Assembly: GCA_964019055.1 (NCBI GenBank)
Contig: OZ025221.1
Span: 687,001 to 751,000, forward strand
Direction of reading: 5' to 3'
DNA length: 64,000 nt
DNA from: Anthopleura xanthogrammica
Lineage: Eukaryota > Cnidaria > Anthozoa > Actiniaria > Actiniidae
Position 1 is the stretch's first letter. Each line of letters begins with the position of its first letter. The position numbers were made by a program, and so were the translations under genes. Under the pieces are notes generated by a model. That model saw only the letters and a list, made by a program, of their open reading frames with translations. It was not told where the DNA came from and did not search any database. Of the stretch, positions 1-12,116 are shown piece after piece.

Positions 1-1300
1 GAACATAATCTTCAATAAAATTATCCGTCACTCCTGTGTTTTCTTCTAGTTTTCTAGTTTTCTAAATTGTAAATTTCAACCACCGGTTGTCAATAAAGTT
101 CTGTCATTTTTTGGTCAGTTAGATTCTTGTATAGTTTAGTGACTGATATGTGTTGTAAGAAAATTATCTTCAATAAAATCATCTGGCACTCTTGTATTTG
201 CTTTTGTTTACGCTTATTTTCGGAGCTTTTTCTAACTTTTGAATTGCTTTCTGTTTCAGGTATTACTAATTTTCTCTGTTTTCTCGCTTCAGACATCGAG
301 GCCTATTTACCCGGTTTTCTGGGCTGCACTAACTATTTTTTCCTTTTCAATTGGCTATTTACTCTTTGCAGGAGTTCGATCAGTTTTGAGTACAAAACAA
401 TCTACAATAGGCTAAATTTATCTGGACTCATTTCAAACGAAGAGTTTTATGTACTGGAATCTGCTTTGCTAGGCTATATTATTAATAATTTCTTTAAATT
501 AAGTTTTATCTATCGAATTTATGCAGGAATTCTTAGTGGAGTTCAGCAAGATTGTAGAATAAACAAAACAAACCAAAAAAATACTCAGTACTGTTCAAGA
601 ACTGAAAGTTTACACTGTAACGATTGTCTAATCAAAATTGAACTTCACTTTGAGTTTCTGCAAATACTTGGTACTAATTTTTTCCTTTTTTCTTTTCTTT
701 CTTTTTGTCTTGATTTTAGAAGTCAGAAACTATCCCATCTTGGTGACAGAGGGCTCGTTTTTCCTTGACTTCCATACGGTGCAGCTGCATGACGTAACCA
801 CTACACCTGTAACCATAACAACGGAGTAAAACATTTTCTCAATTGAATTCCTCTTGAATTCCAAACTTTTTTTAGTATAAAATTTAAAAAAAATTCTATA
901 TTTCCAGGTTTTTCATTTCGCGAACCGAGATACCAGCTGCTAAAAGAAAGTGAATATTACTGATACCGGTAACTATAACAACGAAGTACAAACTTTTCCA
1001 ACTCGAATTCACCTTGAATTCCAAGCCCTTTTTTATGAATGTTTTCTTCTGTATTTTCAGAGTTTTCTAGCACTTGCAAGCCGACGGTTTTTCCAGCTGA
1101 GGAAGACGACGAAATATCAGTGGCTGCCTTTAAGTTTCCGTCGTGTTTTCTTTCCAGTGTTTAACACTAAACTTGAACCAATTTCACTAACTTTAAACGA
1201 AACAAAACTCTAAACTGTTACCAAATTCTTAACTCAGTAAACCAAACTTAAACTGGCTAAAACTGAAACCAAACTTAAATCTAAATAAAACTTAAAATTT
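1..1300. other. AT-rich non-coding DNA with diverged internal duplications
   Basis: I see no convincing gene here. The open frames are AT-rich and lack a recognisable domain. Two local duplications are visible: the stretch at 4-43 recurs in diverged form at 158-200, and 809-880 recurs at about 962-1035, both carrying a CATAACAACG/CTATAACAACG core followed by a TTGAATTCCAA motif. This suggests decayed repeats. Unrecognised exons of a spliced gene cannot be excluded. Confidence 0.4.
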
Positions 1301-1656
1301 TGTGAAGTAAAACTCTGAGCTTGATTCTAAATTAAACTCGCAAATTAAACCTTTATTAAAAAATTGCGTTGTTCTTTTTTTGTTTCATCTGCAGAATAGT
1401 TCGTCGCCTTGGAAGTCAGACTCTGGTGGAAAGAACCAAGATCAGCAATGATTTTGCTTACATTTTCGTTAGACTTGAGTATCATGTAACTTAGCTTAAA
1501 GTTAAAAAGAAGTTTTTTGAAACATGTGTAAAACAATTGATGTAATACTCGGAAATAAAACATTCACGCATAAATACTTGTCTTGTGATAGCTCTATATA
1601 CACTTGTTTTACAAATAGTGTTTTCACCAAACCCATGAAAGAGGATGATGAACATA

Positions 1657-1877
1657 TCAGGGCTTCAAGTGTCCCTATATTTCCTATATTTTATTTTCCA
1701 TGTTTCCCTATGTTCCCTTATGTAGTTCTTAAATGTCCTATAATTCCTATAATTTTAATTGGAAAAGAAATAGAAAGAATTATTAGGTCTATCAAGCTCA
1801 TAAACTTTGGCACCGGTAGAAGGAAAATAAAATTTAACTTAAAAAATATAGGAAATATAGGGACACTTGAAGCCCTG
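1657..1877. repeat. Foldback (MITE-like) element with 36 bp perfect arms
   Basis: The 36 bp at 1657-1692, beginning TCAGGGCTTCAAGTGTCC, recurs as a perfect reverse complement at 1842-1877, enclosing about 150 bp. A related partial terminus (ATATAGGGACACTTC) appears near 2140. No coding capacity is visible. The structure fits a non-autonomous DNA element; I did not find a target duplication. Confidence 0.65.
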
Positions 1878-1879
1878 AG

Positions 1880-2012
1880 TATATAGACCGCTTTCACGTG
1901 ACGTCAAAGCAGATCAATTTGGAGGACAAAACAAAAGAATTTCAATCTCCTGAGAATTGGAACAGTGCTTCAGTTGTCCTTCAAGTCAAGCTGCTTTTAC
2001 GTAACGTGCAAG
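1880..2012. repeat. MITE-like element, same family as 23748-23868
   Basis: This stretch contains a TAGACC-type terminus, CAATTTGGAGGACAAAAC and an ACGTAACGTGCAAG segment. The same blocks occur in the same order in the element at 23748-23868. The internal arms are more diverged here. It is interpreted as an old copy of a short inverted-repeat element. Confidence 0.5.
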
Positions 2013-2848
2013 AGGTCAGTAGTCAAGTGCAGACACTATAGAATGATGGCCCTTAAAGTGCAAACAGTTTATCCGTGAAGCATTTGGCAAAACAACATTG
2101 CACAAATTTGTACAAATGCTATTTTAGAAATAAAGATAATATAGGGACACTTCAACCCCTAACCGGATAATAGACCCTTCGTGCCAAGGATTAGGCAGAA
2201 GAAGAAAGGGACTCATTGTGCAAAAGGGGCATTTTACGTCATCCATAGGGTAGTGTAAAGAACGCTTTACAGGAACGTAAATAGAAATTGCACCTTGGTA
2301 CCAGGAAACTATAGAGAGGCAGTATGAAAAAAAAAAACAGAAACAAAGAAACAAAGAAACAAAGCCATAACTATTCTTAGGTTGTTTGTTGGTTCTCTCC
2401 TGTGCTTCAAGGGTATTTCTCCAGGTTCTCCGGGGTTCCTCCCTCGACAAAAATTGACTATTAAATTCCAATTCGATCATGGAACGAGGGCCACAGGTTT
2501 GCTAGTCACTGGCTATTAAGTGCTACCCTCGTGAAAACTAATAGGGACGGACGGTTGCGTAGGAATGCACGTCTCCAAAAAGCCACCCCAACTTAGTAGT
2601 GTACAAGAGCACACTTGACTCGCTGTCAAGAGGACTGGGTGCGATTCCCAGCTGAGTTTGGTGTAGTCACGAGACTTTTAACCCAGTCTACTGCGATGAA
2701 ACAGCTGGCATTTTCTACCTTCACATTGCCAATAATACATTCCAATTTTGGGGGTAACCGGTCAAAAAGTGTAACAAATTTAAACGTTCTTCACCTGAAA
2801 GTAAACGATAAATGTTATAATCTTTAAATATACTGCTTATCAGTTCAA
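2013..2848. other. Intergenic sequence
   Basis: No supported gene. A tRNA-T-arm-like segment near 2632-2655 (GGGTGCGATTCCCAG) could be a remnant of a tRNA-derived SINE, but I cannot make a complete tRNA or SINE from it. Confidence 0.35.
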
Positions 2849-2849
2849 A

Positions 2850-5800
2850 ATCGATCAAAACCATGCGCAATAGCCCATGCTTTTAATCCGAAAAAGCCCA
2901 AAAATGACCTATTTTCATTCTTCATAAATATTCTATATTTTTTCAAACGGTGTAAAAAAGAGCCAAATTCGATAAATAATGGGCTATAGCCAATGCTTTT
3001 GTCTGAAGAAGGCCAAAAATGATCTATTTTTCATTTATCATAAATAATGCATATTTAATCACGATAAGGAAAAAAAGTCCAAAATTGAACAAAACTAAGG
3101 GCATGCTTTTTGTCCGAAAAAGAGCAAAAAATTACGTTTTTTTCATTCACCATAAACAATGCATATTTTTCAAAAGGTGTGAAAATGGGCCAAAATTGAC
3201 CAAAACCATGGGCTATAGCCCATACTTTTTGTCTAAAAAGAGCCAAAAATTACGTTTTTTTCATTCATCATAAATAATGCATATTTTTTCAAAAGATAAG
3301 AAAATGGGCCAAAATTGACCAAAACTAGGGGCTGTAGCCCAAGCTTTTTGTCGGAAAAAGGCCAAAAATTACCAAAGTTCATTTTTCATAAAAAAGGATA
3401 TTTTTTCAAAAGGTGTGAAATTCGGCCAAAATTGAACAAAAACATAGGCTATAGCCCATGCTTTTTGTCTAAAAATGGCCAAAAATTACGTTTTTTTCAT
3501 TTATCATAAATTATGCATATTTTTTCAAAAGGTAAGAAAATGGGCCAAAATTGACCAAAACTAGGGGCTATAGCCCATACTTTTTGTCTAAAAAGGGCCA
3601 AAAATTAGGTTTTTTTCATTCATCATCAATAATGCATATTTTTAAAAACGTATGAGAATTGGTCAAAATTGCACAAAACCATGGGGTATAGCCCATGCTT
3701 TTTGTCTGAAAAAGGCCGAAAATGACGTTTTTGCATTTATCATATATAATGCATATTTTTTCGAAAGGTGTGAAAATGGGCCAAAATTGACCAAAACTAG
3801 GGACTGTAGCCCAAGCTTTTTGTCGGAAAAAGGCCAAAAATTACCAAAGTTCATTTTTCATAAAAAAAGCATATTTTTTCAAAAGGTGTGAAATTCGGCC
3901 AAAATTGAACAAAAACATAGGCTATAGCCCATGCTTTTTGTCTAAAAATGGCCAAAAATGACGTTTTTTCATTCATCATAAATTATGCATATTTTTTCAA
4001 AAGGTAAGAAAATGGGCCAAAATTGACCAAAACTAGGGGCTATAGCCCATACTTTTTGTCTAAAAGGGCCAAAAATAACGTTTTTTTCATTCATCATAAA
4101 TAATGCATATTTTTTCAAAAGGTGTGAAATTGGGCCAAAATTGACCAAAACCATGGGCTATAGCCCATGCTTTTTTCCGAAAAAGGCCAAAAATGACGTT
4201 TTTGCATTTATCATATAAAATGCATATTTTTTCAAAACGTGTGAAAATGGGTTAAAATTGACCAAAACCAGAGGCCATAGTCCATGCTTTTTGTCTGAAA
4301 AAGGCCAAAAAATAACCAATGTTCATTTTTCATAAAAATCGCATATTTTTTCAAAAGATGTGAAAATGGGCCAACATTGACCAAAACCATGGGCTATAGC
4401 CCATACTTTTTGTCTAAAAAGGGTCAAAAATTACGTTTTTTTCATTCACCATAAATAATGCATATTTTTAAAAACGTGTGAGAATTGGCCAAAATTGACC
4501 AAAACCATGGGCTATAGCCCATTGTTTTTGTCTAAAAAGGGCCAAAAATTATGTTTTTTTCATTCACCATAAATAATGCATATTTTTAAAAACGTGTGAG
4601 AATTGGCATAAATTGACCAAAACCATGGGCTATAGCCCATACTTTTTGTCTAAAAAGGGCAAAAAATTACGTTTTTTTCATTGGCCATAAATAATGTATA
4701 TTTTTTCAAAAGGTGTGAAATTGGGCCATAAGTGAACAAAAACATGGGCTATAGACTATACTTTTTGTCTGAAAAAGGCCGAAAATGACGTTTTTGCATT
4801 TATCATATATAATGCATATTGTTTCGAAAGGTGTGAAAATGGGCCAAAATTGACCAAAAGCAGGGGCTATAGCCCATGCTTTTTGTGTAAAAATAGCCAA
4901 AAATGACGTTTTTTCGTTCATCATAGATAATGCAAATTTTTCAGAAGGTGTGAAATTGAGCCAAAATTGAACAAAAACATGGGCTATAGCCCATGCTTTT
5001 TGTCTAAAAATGGCCAAAAATTACGTTTTTTTCATTCATCATAAATAATGTACATTTTTTCAAAAGGTGTGAAAATGGGTCAAAAATACCAAAACCATGG
5101 GCTATAGCCCATGCTTTTTGTCTGAAAAAGGCCATAAATTACCAAAGTTCATTTTTCATAAAAAAAGCATATTTTTTCAAAAGGTGTGAAAACTGGCCAA
5201 AATTGAACAAAAACATAGGCCATAGCCCATGCTATTTGTCTAAAAATGGCCAAAAATTACGTTTTTTTCATTCACCATAAATAATGCATATTTTTAAAAA
5301 CGTGTGAAAATTGGCCAAAATTGACCAAAGCCCATGCTTTTTGTCTGAAAATGGCCAAAAATTACGTTTTTTTCATTCATCATAAATTATGCATATTTTT
5401 TCAAAAGGTAAGAAAATGGGCCAAAATTGACCAAAACCATGGGCTATAGCCCATGCTTTTTTCCGAAAAAGGCCAAAAATGACGTTTTTGCATTTATCAT
5501 ATAAAATGCATATTTTTTCAAAACGTGTGAAAATGGGTTAAAATTGACCAAAACCAGGGGCTATAGTCCATGCTTTTTGTCTGAAAAAGGCCAAAAATTA
5601 CCAATGTTCATTTTTCATAAAAATCGCATATTTTTTCAAAAGATGTGAAAATGGGCCAAAATTGACCAAAACCATGGGCTATAGCCCATGCTGTTTGTCT
5701 AAAAATGGCCAAAAATTACGTTTTTTTCATTCACCATAAATAATGCATTTTTAAAAACGTGTGAAAATTGGCCAAAATTGACCAAAGCCCATGCTATTTG

Positions 5801-7000
5801 TCTAAAAATGGCCAAAAATTACGTTTTTTTCATTCATCATAAATTATGCATATTTTTAAAAACGTGTGAAAATTGGCCAAAATTGACCAAAGCCCATGCT
5901 TTTTGTCTGAAAATGGCCAAAAATTACGTTTTTTTCATTCATCATAAATTATGCATATTTTTTCAAAAGGTAAGAAAATGGGCCAAAATTGACCAAAACC
6001 ATGGGCTATAGCCCATGCTTTTTTCCGAAAAAGGCCAAAAATGACGTTTTTGCATTTATCATATAAAATGCATATTTTTTCAAAACGTGTGAAAATGGGT
6101 TAAAATTGACCAAAACCAGGGGCTATAGTCCATGCTTTTTGTCTGAAAAAGGCCAAAAATTACCAATGTTCATTTTTCATAAAAATCGCATATTTTTTCA
6201 AAAGATGTGAAAATGGGCCAAAATTGACCAAAACCATGGGCTATAGCCCATGCTGTTTGTCTAAAAATGGCCAAAAATTACGTTTTTTTCATTCACCATA
6301 AATAATGCATTTTTAAAAACGTGTGAAAATTGGCCAAAATTGACCAAAGCCCATGCTTTTTGTCTGAAAATGGCCAAAAATTACGTTTTTTTCATTCATC
6401 ATAAATTATGCATATTTTTAAAAACGTGTGAAAATTGGCCAAAATTGACCAAAGCCCATGCTTTTTGTCTGAAAATGGCCAAAAATTATGTTTTTTTCAT
6501 TCATCATAAATTATGCATATTTTTTCAAAAGGTAAGAAAATGGGCCAAAATTGACCAAAACCATGGGCTATAGCCCATACTTTTTGTCTAAAAAGGGCCA
6601 AAAATTATGTTTTTTTCATTCATCATAAATAATGTATATTTTTTCAAAAGGTGTGAAAATGGACCAAAATTGACCGAAACCAGGAGCTATAGCCCATGCT
6701 TTTTGTCTGAAAAAGGTCAAAATGACCAATGTTCATTTTTCATAAAAATAGCATATTTTTTCAAAAGGTGTCAAAATGAGCCAAAATTGACCAAAACCAG
6801 GGGCTATAGCCCATGCTTTTTGTCTGAAAAAGGCCAAAAATGACCAATGTTCATTTTTCATAAATATTCTCTATTTTTTCAAACGGTGTAAAAATGGGCC
6901 AAAATCCATAGAAAAAATGGGTTATAGCCCATGCTTTTTGTCTGAAAAAGGCCAAAAATAACTTTTTTGCGTTCATCATAAATAATGCTTAATGCTCCCA
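2850..7000. repeat. Satellite A: ~118 bp tandem array, roughly 35 units
   Basis: A monomer of about 118 bp repeats head to tail across more than 4 kb. Each unit holds CCAAAATTGACCAAAACC, a palindromic core CATGGGCTATAGCCCATG, a TTTTTGTCTGAAAAAGGCC segment, a TTTTTTCATTCATCATAAA segment and a TTTTTTCAAAAGGTGTGAAA tail. Units vary by substitutions and small indels. Within the array a 562 bp multi-monomer block (about 5330-5890) recurs at about 5892-6450 as a higher-order repeat. Short open frames across the array are by-products of the repeat and are not annotated as genes. Confidence 0.93.
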
Positions 7001-8060
7001 ACCCATGACAATAAATGACAACAGTTTGTGGGAAATGGGGTAGGGAATGAAGTACTCCAATAAGCATTGGTCATACATTAGCTTATTAGTTGCTTGATGC
7101 GAGGATGGGGTCATGATCCCCAGGACCAAATCAACCAATAAGCCATGTGCAAGGGGTTAGCTAAGTTGCCTGACAGTGAGGTTACAATCCTCTCTCCAAG
7201 GGGTCATGATCCCCAAGGCCAGAGCAACTGGAAGGGCAACACAAGGGGTCACAATCCCCAAGGCCCAAATCCTCTCCATAGGGTTACAATCCCTCATGTG
7301 AGAGGTCCTTATCCTATCTAGGGTTGTTCCCATAGTTACCATGGTAACAATGCTAAATTGAGAAGGGGGACACAACCCTAGTTACGTGAGTCTATGGGGC
7401 AAAGGGTGACCTGTATGGGAGCACTTCATCCCTATCCATCCTTTATTTATTTTTTTTACATTGGTTGACTCAAAATATTTATAATTCTGATAATCACTTC
7501 TAACCTTCAAACTTGCACAACAATTGTCTTTGATAGTAGGCAGAGTTTGCCTAAGTCCATGAACAGTAACGCTACGTAACTAAGCTGTGGCTAAGGAGAG
7601 TCTCTTAAAGTCGTAACTCTCTTAGAATTATGAGGCTTTAAAGTTATATATTTTCTACCTAATAATATATTTACAATCTCATGAAAATGTTTGCTTTATA
7701 TGTTCCGATGAATATCTTTAGTTCAAAAACTGTCTTGTGAGATGTTATTGAATCGAGAGTAGGGAGGGAGGGAGGGAAAAATCTTACTGTACAAAGGCTG
7801 TTAGCTCATGCATCCAGCAAAGGCACAAGATAATGAGAAACTCACTAAGTTCAAGGTCGAGTAATTTGATAGATAGGTCTTGAGAGCATGTACAACTTGC
7901 TACGTGATAGGCTAATTATTGTACTCAACGTGCCTTGCACGTGAATGGCATGAACTGACCTTTGGATATACAGCAGTGGCCCTTGATTCAATAGCATATC
8001 ATGTTGCAGATTTTGTGCCTGTCATGGTTGTCACATTAACTTAAATTTATACAGCTTTAT
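7001..8060. other. Intergenic sequence with short GGGG...CCCC reiterations
   Basis: No supported gene. Between about 7090 and 7380 a motif of the form GGGGTCAtgATCCCC/AAGGC is reiterated irregularly, a degenerate minisatellite with small palindromes. A GGGA run lies near 7757-7777. The remainder shows nothing I can name. Confidence 0.4.
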
Positions 8061-8067
8061 AAATTAG

Positions 8068-8165
8068 CTATATTTTTTCAAAAGGTGTGAAAATGGGCCA
8101 AAATTGACCAAAACCATGGGCTATAGCCCATGCATTTTGTCTAAAAAGGGCCAAAAATGATCCAA
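8068..8165 (+). repeat. Isolated single monomer of satellite A
   Basis: One nearly complete satellite A unit, including the TTTTTTCAAAAGGTGTGAAA segment and the CATGGGCTATAGCCCATG palindrome, sits alone about 1 kb beyond the end of the main array. It shows that the monomer also exists dispersed. Confidence 0.85.
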
Positions 8166-8264
8166 TAGAAAAAATAATTGTATGGTGTAGAAACATTTTC
8201 TAAATGAGGAATTCTTACTTTTGTATTTATTACTGATTGGGGAGGCGAATAATGCATTGTTAAA

Positions 8265-9080
8265 AAACTCATTAATATTCAACGACCATTTTGTCCAATC
8301 CGATGCTCACTTTTGGTCACGAGGAAAACATTTTATACCGCATAAAGTACTTTTCAAATTTAAAGCCCGGGGAGGGATTTGAATTCGGGCCAAGGGAATA
8401 ATGGGGTAGAATAGAAGAACAATGGAATGCAAATGAACATGAAGCATTATATAATGGCACATGTGTCATTATATAATGCTTCATGTCCTTAGGCAGTACA
8501 AAAATGAAATATAACAGGCATTGAATAATCATAACATTTATTTCGTGATTGCTTTGTTACTTACTCAAATGAAAAGTACAATTGTTGAATACTTCCTGGA
8601 CAAACTTAGTCAACCAAAAGTTCAGGGTCTCTGCATTCATGTTGGCGATATTCGTTTCTAATGACTGTACTATTCCAATGTCAATTTCAAACGAACGCTG
8701 CTCTTTGGAAGAATCTTTGTTGGCTCTACCAATTTGCCATTCGGAAAAGACTTTAAAGGCCCACTTCGTAGAGGAACGTGTGGACTTTGGGATGCACTCT
8801 TCCAATGTGTTTTTTTCTTCTTCTTTAGACTTTGGTGGCCTAAACTGCTGCTTTGGAGGCATCTTGTTACTCATCCAAAAAGCTAGTCCCGAAAGACTTC
8901 ACATGCAAATGAAATACTGAAAAAGTTCTGCACATTTGAATTTCTAATTTTATTCATCTATTATTACTGTAGGTCAATTCCCAAATGCAAACAACCCGCC
9001 TTTTTCTTTTGTTTTCTCGCATCAATACATGATAATTTCATCGATATTGGACAAAATGGTCGTTGAATATTAATGAGTTT
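8265..9080. mobile_element. Inverted-repeat element (35 bp arms) enclosing a coding-like exon
   Basis: A 35 bp sequence at 8265-8299 (containing CATTAATATTCAACGACC) is present as a perfect reverse complement at 9046-9080. The arms enclose 746 bp, including the 105-codon frame at 8557-8874. The layout fits a non-autonomous DNA transposon or a captured exon. No target duplication was identified, so the true ends may lie slightly outside. Confidence 0.6.
8557..8874 (-). CDS. N-terminal domain resembling Crypton/ZMYM (DUF3504-type) proteins, fragment
   Basis: The frame starts at an ATG (8872-8874) and encodes 105 residues. The first third is Lys/Glu/Pro-rich. It continues with a segment containing STRSSTKWAFKVFSEWQ and ETLNFWLTKFVQEV, which resembles the conserved N-terminal helical domain found in ZMYM/QRICH1-like proteins and Crypton tyrosine recombinases. 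No recombinase catalytic domain follows. A GTAAGT donor is available near the end of the frame (about 8565), so this may be the first coding exon of a spliced gene. It could equally be a captured fragment, because it lies between the 35 bp inverted repeats of 8265-9080. A different, broken member of the same superfamily lies at 59274-62155. Family recognition is from memory of the motif pattern and is moderate. Confidence 0.55.
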   Translation of the reverse strand: MSNKMPPKQQFRPPKSKEEEKNTLEECIPKSTRSSTKWAFKVFSEWQIGRANKDSSKEQRSFEIDIGIVQSLETNIANMNAETLNFWLTKFVQEVFNNCTFHLSK

Positions 9081-9091
9081 CTTAAGCTATT

Positions 9092-9190
9092 CAATAAACT
9101 CGCAGCACGTGTTTTATCAGGTATAAAATCCCTCGGGCTTCGCCCTCGGGATTTTATACCTGATAAAACACTCCTGCTCGTTTATTAAAC
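9092..9190. repeat. Long hairpin (24 bp perfect stem)
   Basis: A stem from GTGTTTTATCAGGTATAAAA at 9109 pairs perfectly for 24 bp with the sequence ending at 9171. The loop region itself contains a GGGC-TTC-GCCC mini-hairpin. Outer sequence (AATAAAC...GTTTATT) extends the pairing imperfectly. It is probably a foldback MITE. Confidence 0.75.
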
Positions 9191-9233
9191 ACTACATATA
9201 TCATATAATGAATTAGTATAAGTATTTGTTTTT

Positions 9234-9476
<243 letters not shown>

Positions 9477-9479
9477 TAC

Positions 9480-10650
9480 GTGACACAGAAATCAAAGGAA
9501 CTATCAAAAAAATTATTCTGTTATTTTCGTCTCTTGAATTCCTTACATTTCCATAGAAAATGTCAAAGGAAAAACCGTCAGATGAATTTTTAGAGGAGCC
9601 AAAACAACGAAAGGACTCAATTTCACATTAAGCTTTGTGTTATAGAATTTCGATCTCATGAACATTGGCTATTTGATAAAGAGCAGCTCGTAATTAACGA
9701 GACATTGCAGTTATTCCAAACAAAAAACCAAACCAACGACAATCCCTTATTTGCATTTCTGAACACTTTGGTAAAGGTGTCTTTGGCACCTGTAACAGAC
9801 ATAACGTACCTAATTCACGCAGTCCACAAAGGGAAAAAGTACAAAACGTCATGTCTGGTAAAAAGATCAGCTTGAGTCAAATGGAACCTGTCTCAGTCAA
9901 GTTTAAGGTGACTGTCTACTTTAGCAAGGAGTAATTAGAAAATGTTCTTAGAAAAATATTTTACACAGAATTTAACGCTGATTCCAAAAATGAAAAGAAA
10001 AATGGGGTGTCCCGAGCTCGTTTTCGAGATAATGAATTTTGAATATGACTTTCTTGACAAGTTTTCGAAAGAAAATTGGTGGAAACCAAGTTTTGCACAA
10101 AAAAATTCATAACTCGAAAAAATAAAAAGGCTATGGAAATAATTTTCTCAGGACATCTCCTTTCAACATTATTTTCGAAGACCAACTAAAAATTCAGCAT
10201 TTTTGTAAGCTTAATGAACCGAAAATCGTTCTCAAACGACAACAAGAAAAACACATACGACGCTTTTTATAAGTTCTAATAATTACGTTTTTTCAAACTT
10301 TGAAGATTGCTTTTTACCTGTAGTTTTAGAAAATTCAATGAAAAATATAGAGTACCGTGCAAAATTTTAGGATTTTGCCCTGTTGAAGTTCAAAACGTGT
10401 ATGGTTCCTCAACAAAAGTTTTGAATCTTATTATGCGTTTTTTAGCGGTTTTTGTGTGCGCGTGCACATAGTTGGCTCAAATTGAACGTTCAAAAGTATT
10501 CAGTAACCTTAAAAACAATTTTGAAGCAAGAGAGACAAAACATCCCATTGTAAACCAATAGAATTTACATGAACTTTTTCAAGGCAAGGATCGGTGATGT
10601 TATTTTTCATTTTTAACTGAAAATCAAATAAGAATAACTAATTTTTGTCT
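9480..10650. other. Intergenic sequence
   Basis: No gene or clear repeat that I can support. The region is AT-rich with many stop codons in every frame. Confidence 0.4.
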
Positions 10651-10654
10651 GTAT

Positions 10655-12025
10655 CTTGGCTGTGTGGCTGACCTTATCACTGGTACTAGTCAGATAGAAG
10701 AACGAATAACTGCACCATATGTAATATTAATGACATTATTAGGACCATGATCATGTCATGTACAGTAGATACTATTGGCTGTGTGGCTGACCTTATCACT
10801 GGTACTAGTAAGATAGAAGAACGAATAACTGCACTATATGTAATATTAATGATATTAATAGAACCATGATCACGTGATGTACAATAGATACTATTGGCTG
10901 GATGGCTGACCGTATCACTGGTACTAGTAAGATAGAAGAACGAATAACTGCACCATATGTAATATTAATGATATTAATAGAACCATGATCACGTGATGTA
11001 CAATAGATACTATTGGCTGGATGGCTGACCTTATCACTGGTACTAGTAAGATAGAAGAACGAATAACTGCACCATATGTAATACTAATGACATTAATAGA
11101 ACCATGATCACGTGATGTACAATAGATACTATTGGCTGTGTGGCTGACCGTATCACTGGTACTAGTAAGATAGAAGAACGAATAACTGCACCATATGTAA
11201 TACTAATGACATTAATAGAACCATGATCACGTGATGTACAATAGATACTATTGGCTGTGTGGCTGACCGTATCACTGGTACTAGTAAGATAGAAGAACGA
11301 ATAACTGCACCATATGTAATACTAATGACATTAATAGAACCATGATCACGTGATGTACAATAGATACTATTGGCTGTGTGGCTGACCGTATCACTGGTAC
11401 TAGTAAGATAGAAGAACGAATAACTGCACCACATGTAATATTAATGACATTAATAGAACGGCCATGATCTTGTCATGTACTACAATATACCCTCAGGAAT
11501 ACGCCCTCAACCAGCTCCCCTGACAGATGCTGAATGGGACGACATTTTACGTACTGACAGCAAAGAAACATTAAAGAAACTGAAAGAAGTTCCTGTTGTC
11601 CTCTGTTACCGTCACAATAGATACTATTGGCTGGGTGGCTGACCGTATCACTGGTACTAGTAAGATAGAAGAACGAATAACTGCACCATATGTAATATTA
11701 ATGACATTAATAGAACCATGGTCGCGCGATATACAACGGATTCTATTGGCTGTGTGGCTGACCGTAACACTGGTACTAGTAAGATAGAAGAACGAATAAC
11801 TGCACCATATGTAATATTAATGACATTAATAGAACCATGATCACGTGATGTACAATAGATACTATTGGCTGTGTTGCAGACCGTATCACTGGTACTAGTA
11901 AGATAGAAGAACGAATAACTGCACCATATGCAATATTAATGACATTAATAGAACAATGGTCGCGCGATATACAACGGATACTATTGGCTGTGTGGCTGAC
12001 CGTACCATGCACTGGTACTAGTAAT
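10655..12025 (+). repeat. Satellite B array 1: 119 bp units upstream of gene copy 1
   Basis: A 119 bp unit repeats about eleven times. It contains GGTACTAGTAAGATAGAAGA, ACTGCACCATATGTAATA, a GATCACGTGATGTAC segment (E-box palindrome ATCACGTGAT) and ATACTATTGGCTGTGTGGC. The array is interrupted at about 11456-11615 by non-satellite sequence with a coding-like frame. The same satellite flanks the other two gene copies. Confidence 0.93.
11478..11639 (+). other. Coding-like fragment captured inside satellite B
   Basis: An ATG near 11478 opens a frame that leaves the satellite, runs through about 40 residues of normal-looking composition (it includes the string LTDAEWDDILRTDSK), then re-enters satellite sequence and stops. 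The insert's codons look protein-like, unlike the satellite. A splice-acceptor-like CCCTCAG lies at its start. I do not recognise the protein. It could be an exon remnant of a gene caught during array expansion. Confidence 0.35.
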
Positions 12026-12035
12026 GTTCATTCAG

Positions 12036-12116
12036 TCTATTATCTATGTCTTTACAAAAGCCTTTCATTCATCTCGAGACACCAACACCAAAGTGTGGAG
12101 GAACATTCAACAGTTT
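12036..12116 (+). promoter_or_regulatory. Probable non-coding first exon (5' UTR) of gene copy 1
   Basis: A block with CATTCATCTCGAGACACCAA and AGTGTGGAGGAACATTCAACAG is conserved immediately inside satellite B upstream of all three paralogues: here, about 41610-41670 on -, and about 46465-46520 on -. Each ends in a plausible splice donor (GTAAGT here and in copy 2, GTATAG in copy 3). A matching acceptor (CTTCAAACAG) lies 15 bases before the ATG at 12456. The transcribed 5' exon is inference from conservation and splice sites. Confidence 0.45.

Noticed and set aside
127..768. A 213-residue protein
   Set aside because: AT-rich hydrophobic frame without a real start or domain, in a region of decayed duplications.
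3019..6843. Short ORFs across satellite A sharing a KNYVFFIHHK-like string
   Set aside because: They are translations of the satellite unit and are broken at every variant monomer.
2850..7000. A CRISPR-like array, because of regularly spaced palindromic repeats
   Set aside because: The whole ~118 bp unit repeats, with no unique spacers, in a clearly eukaryotic context; it is a satellite.
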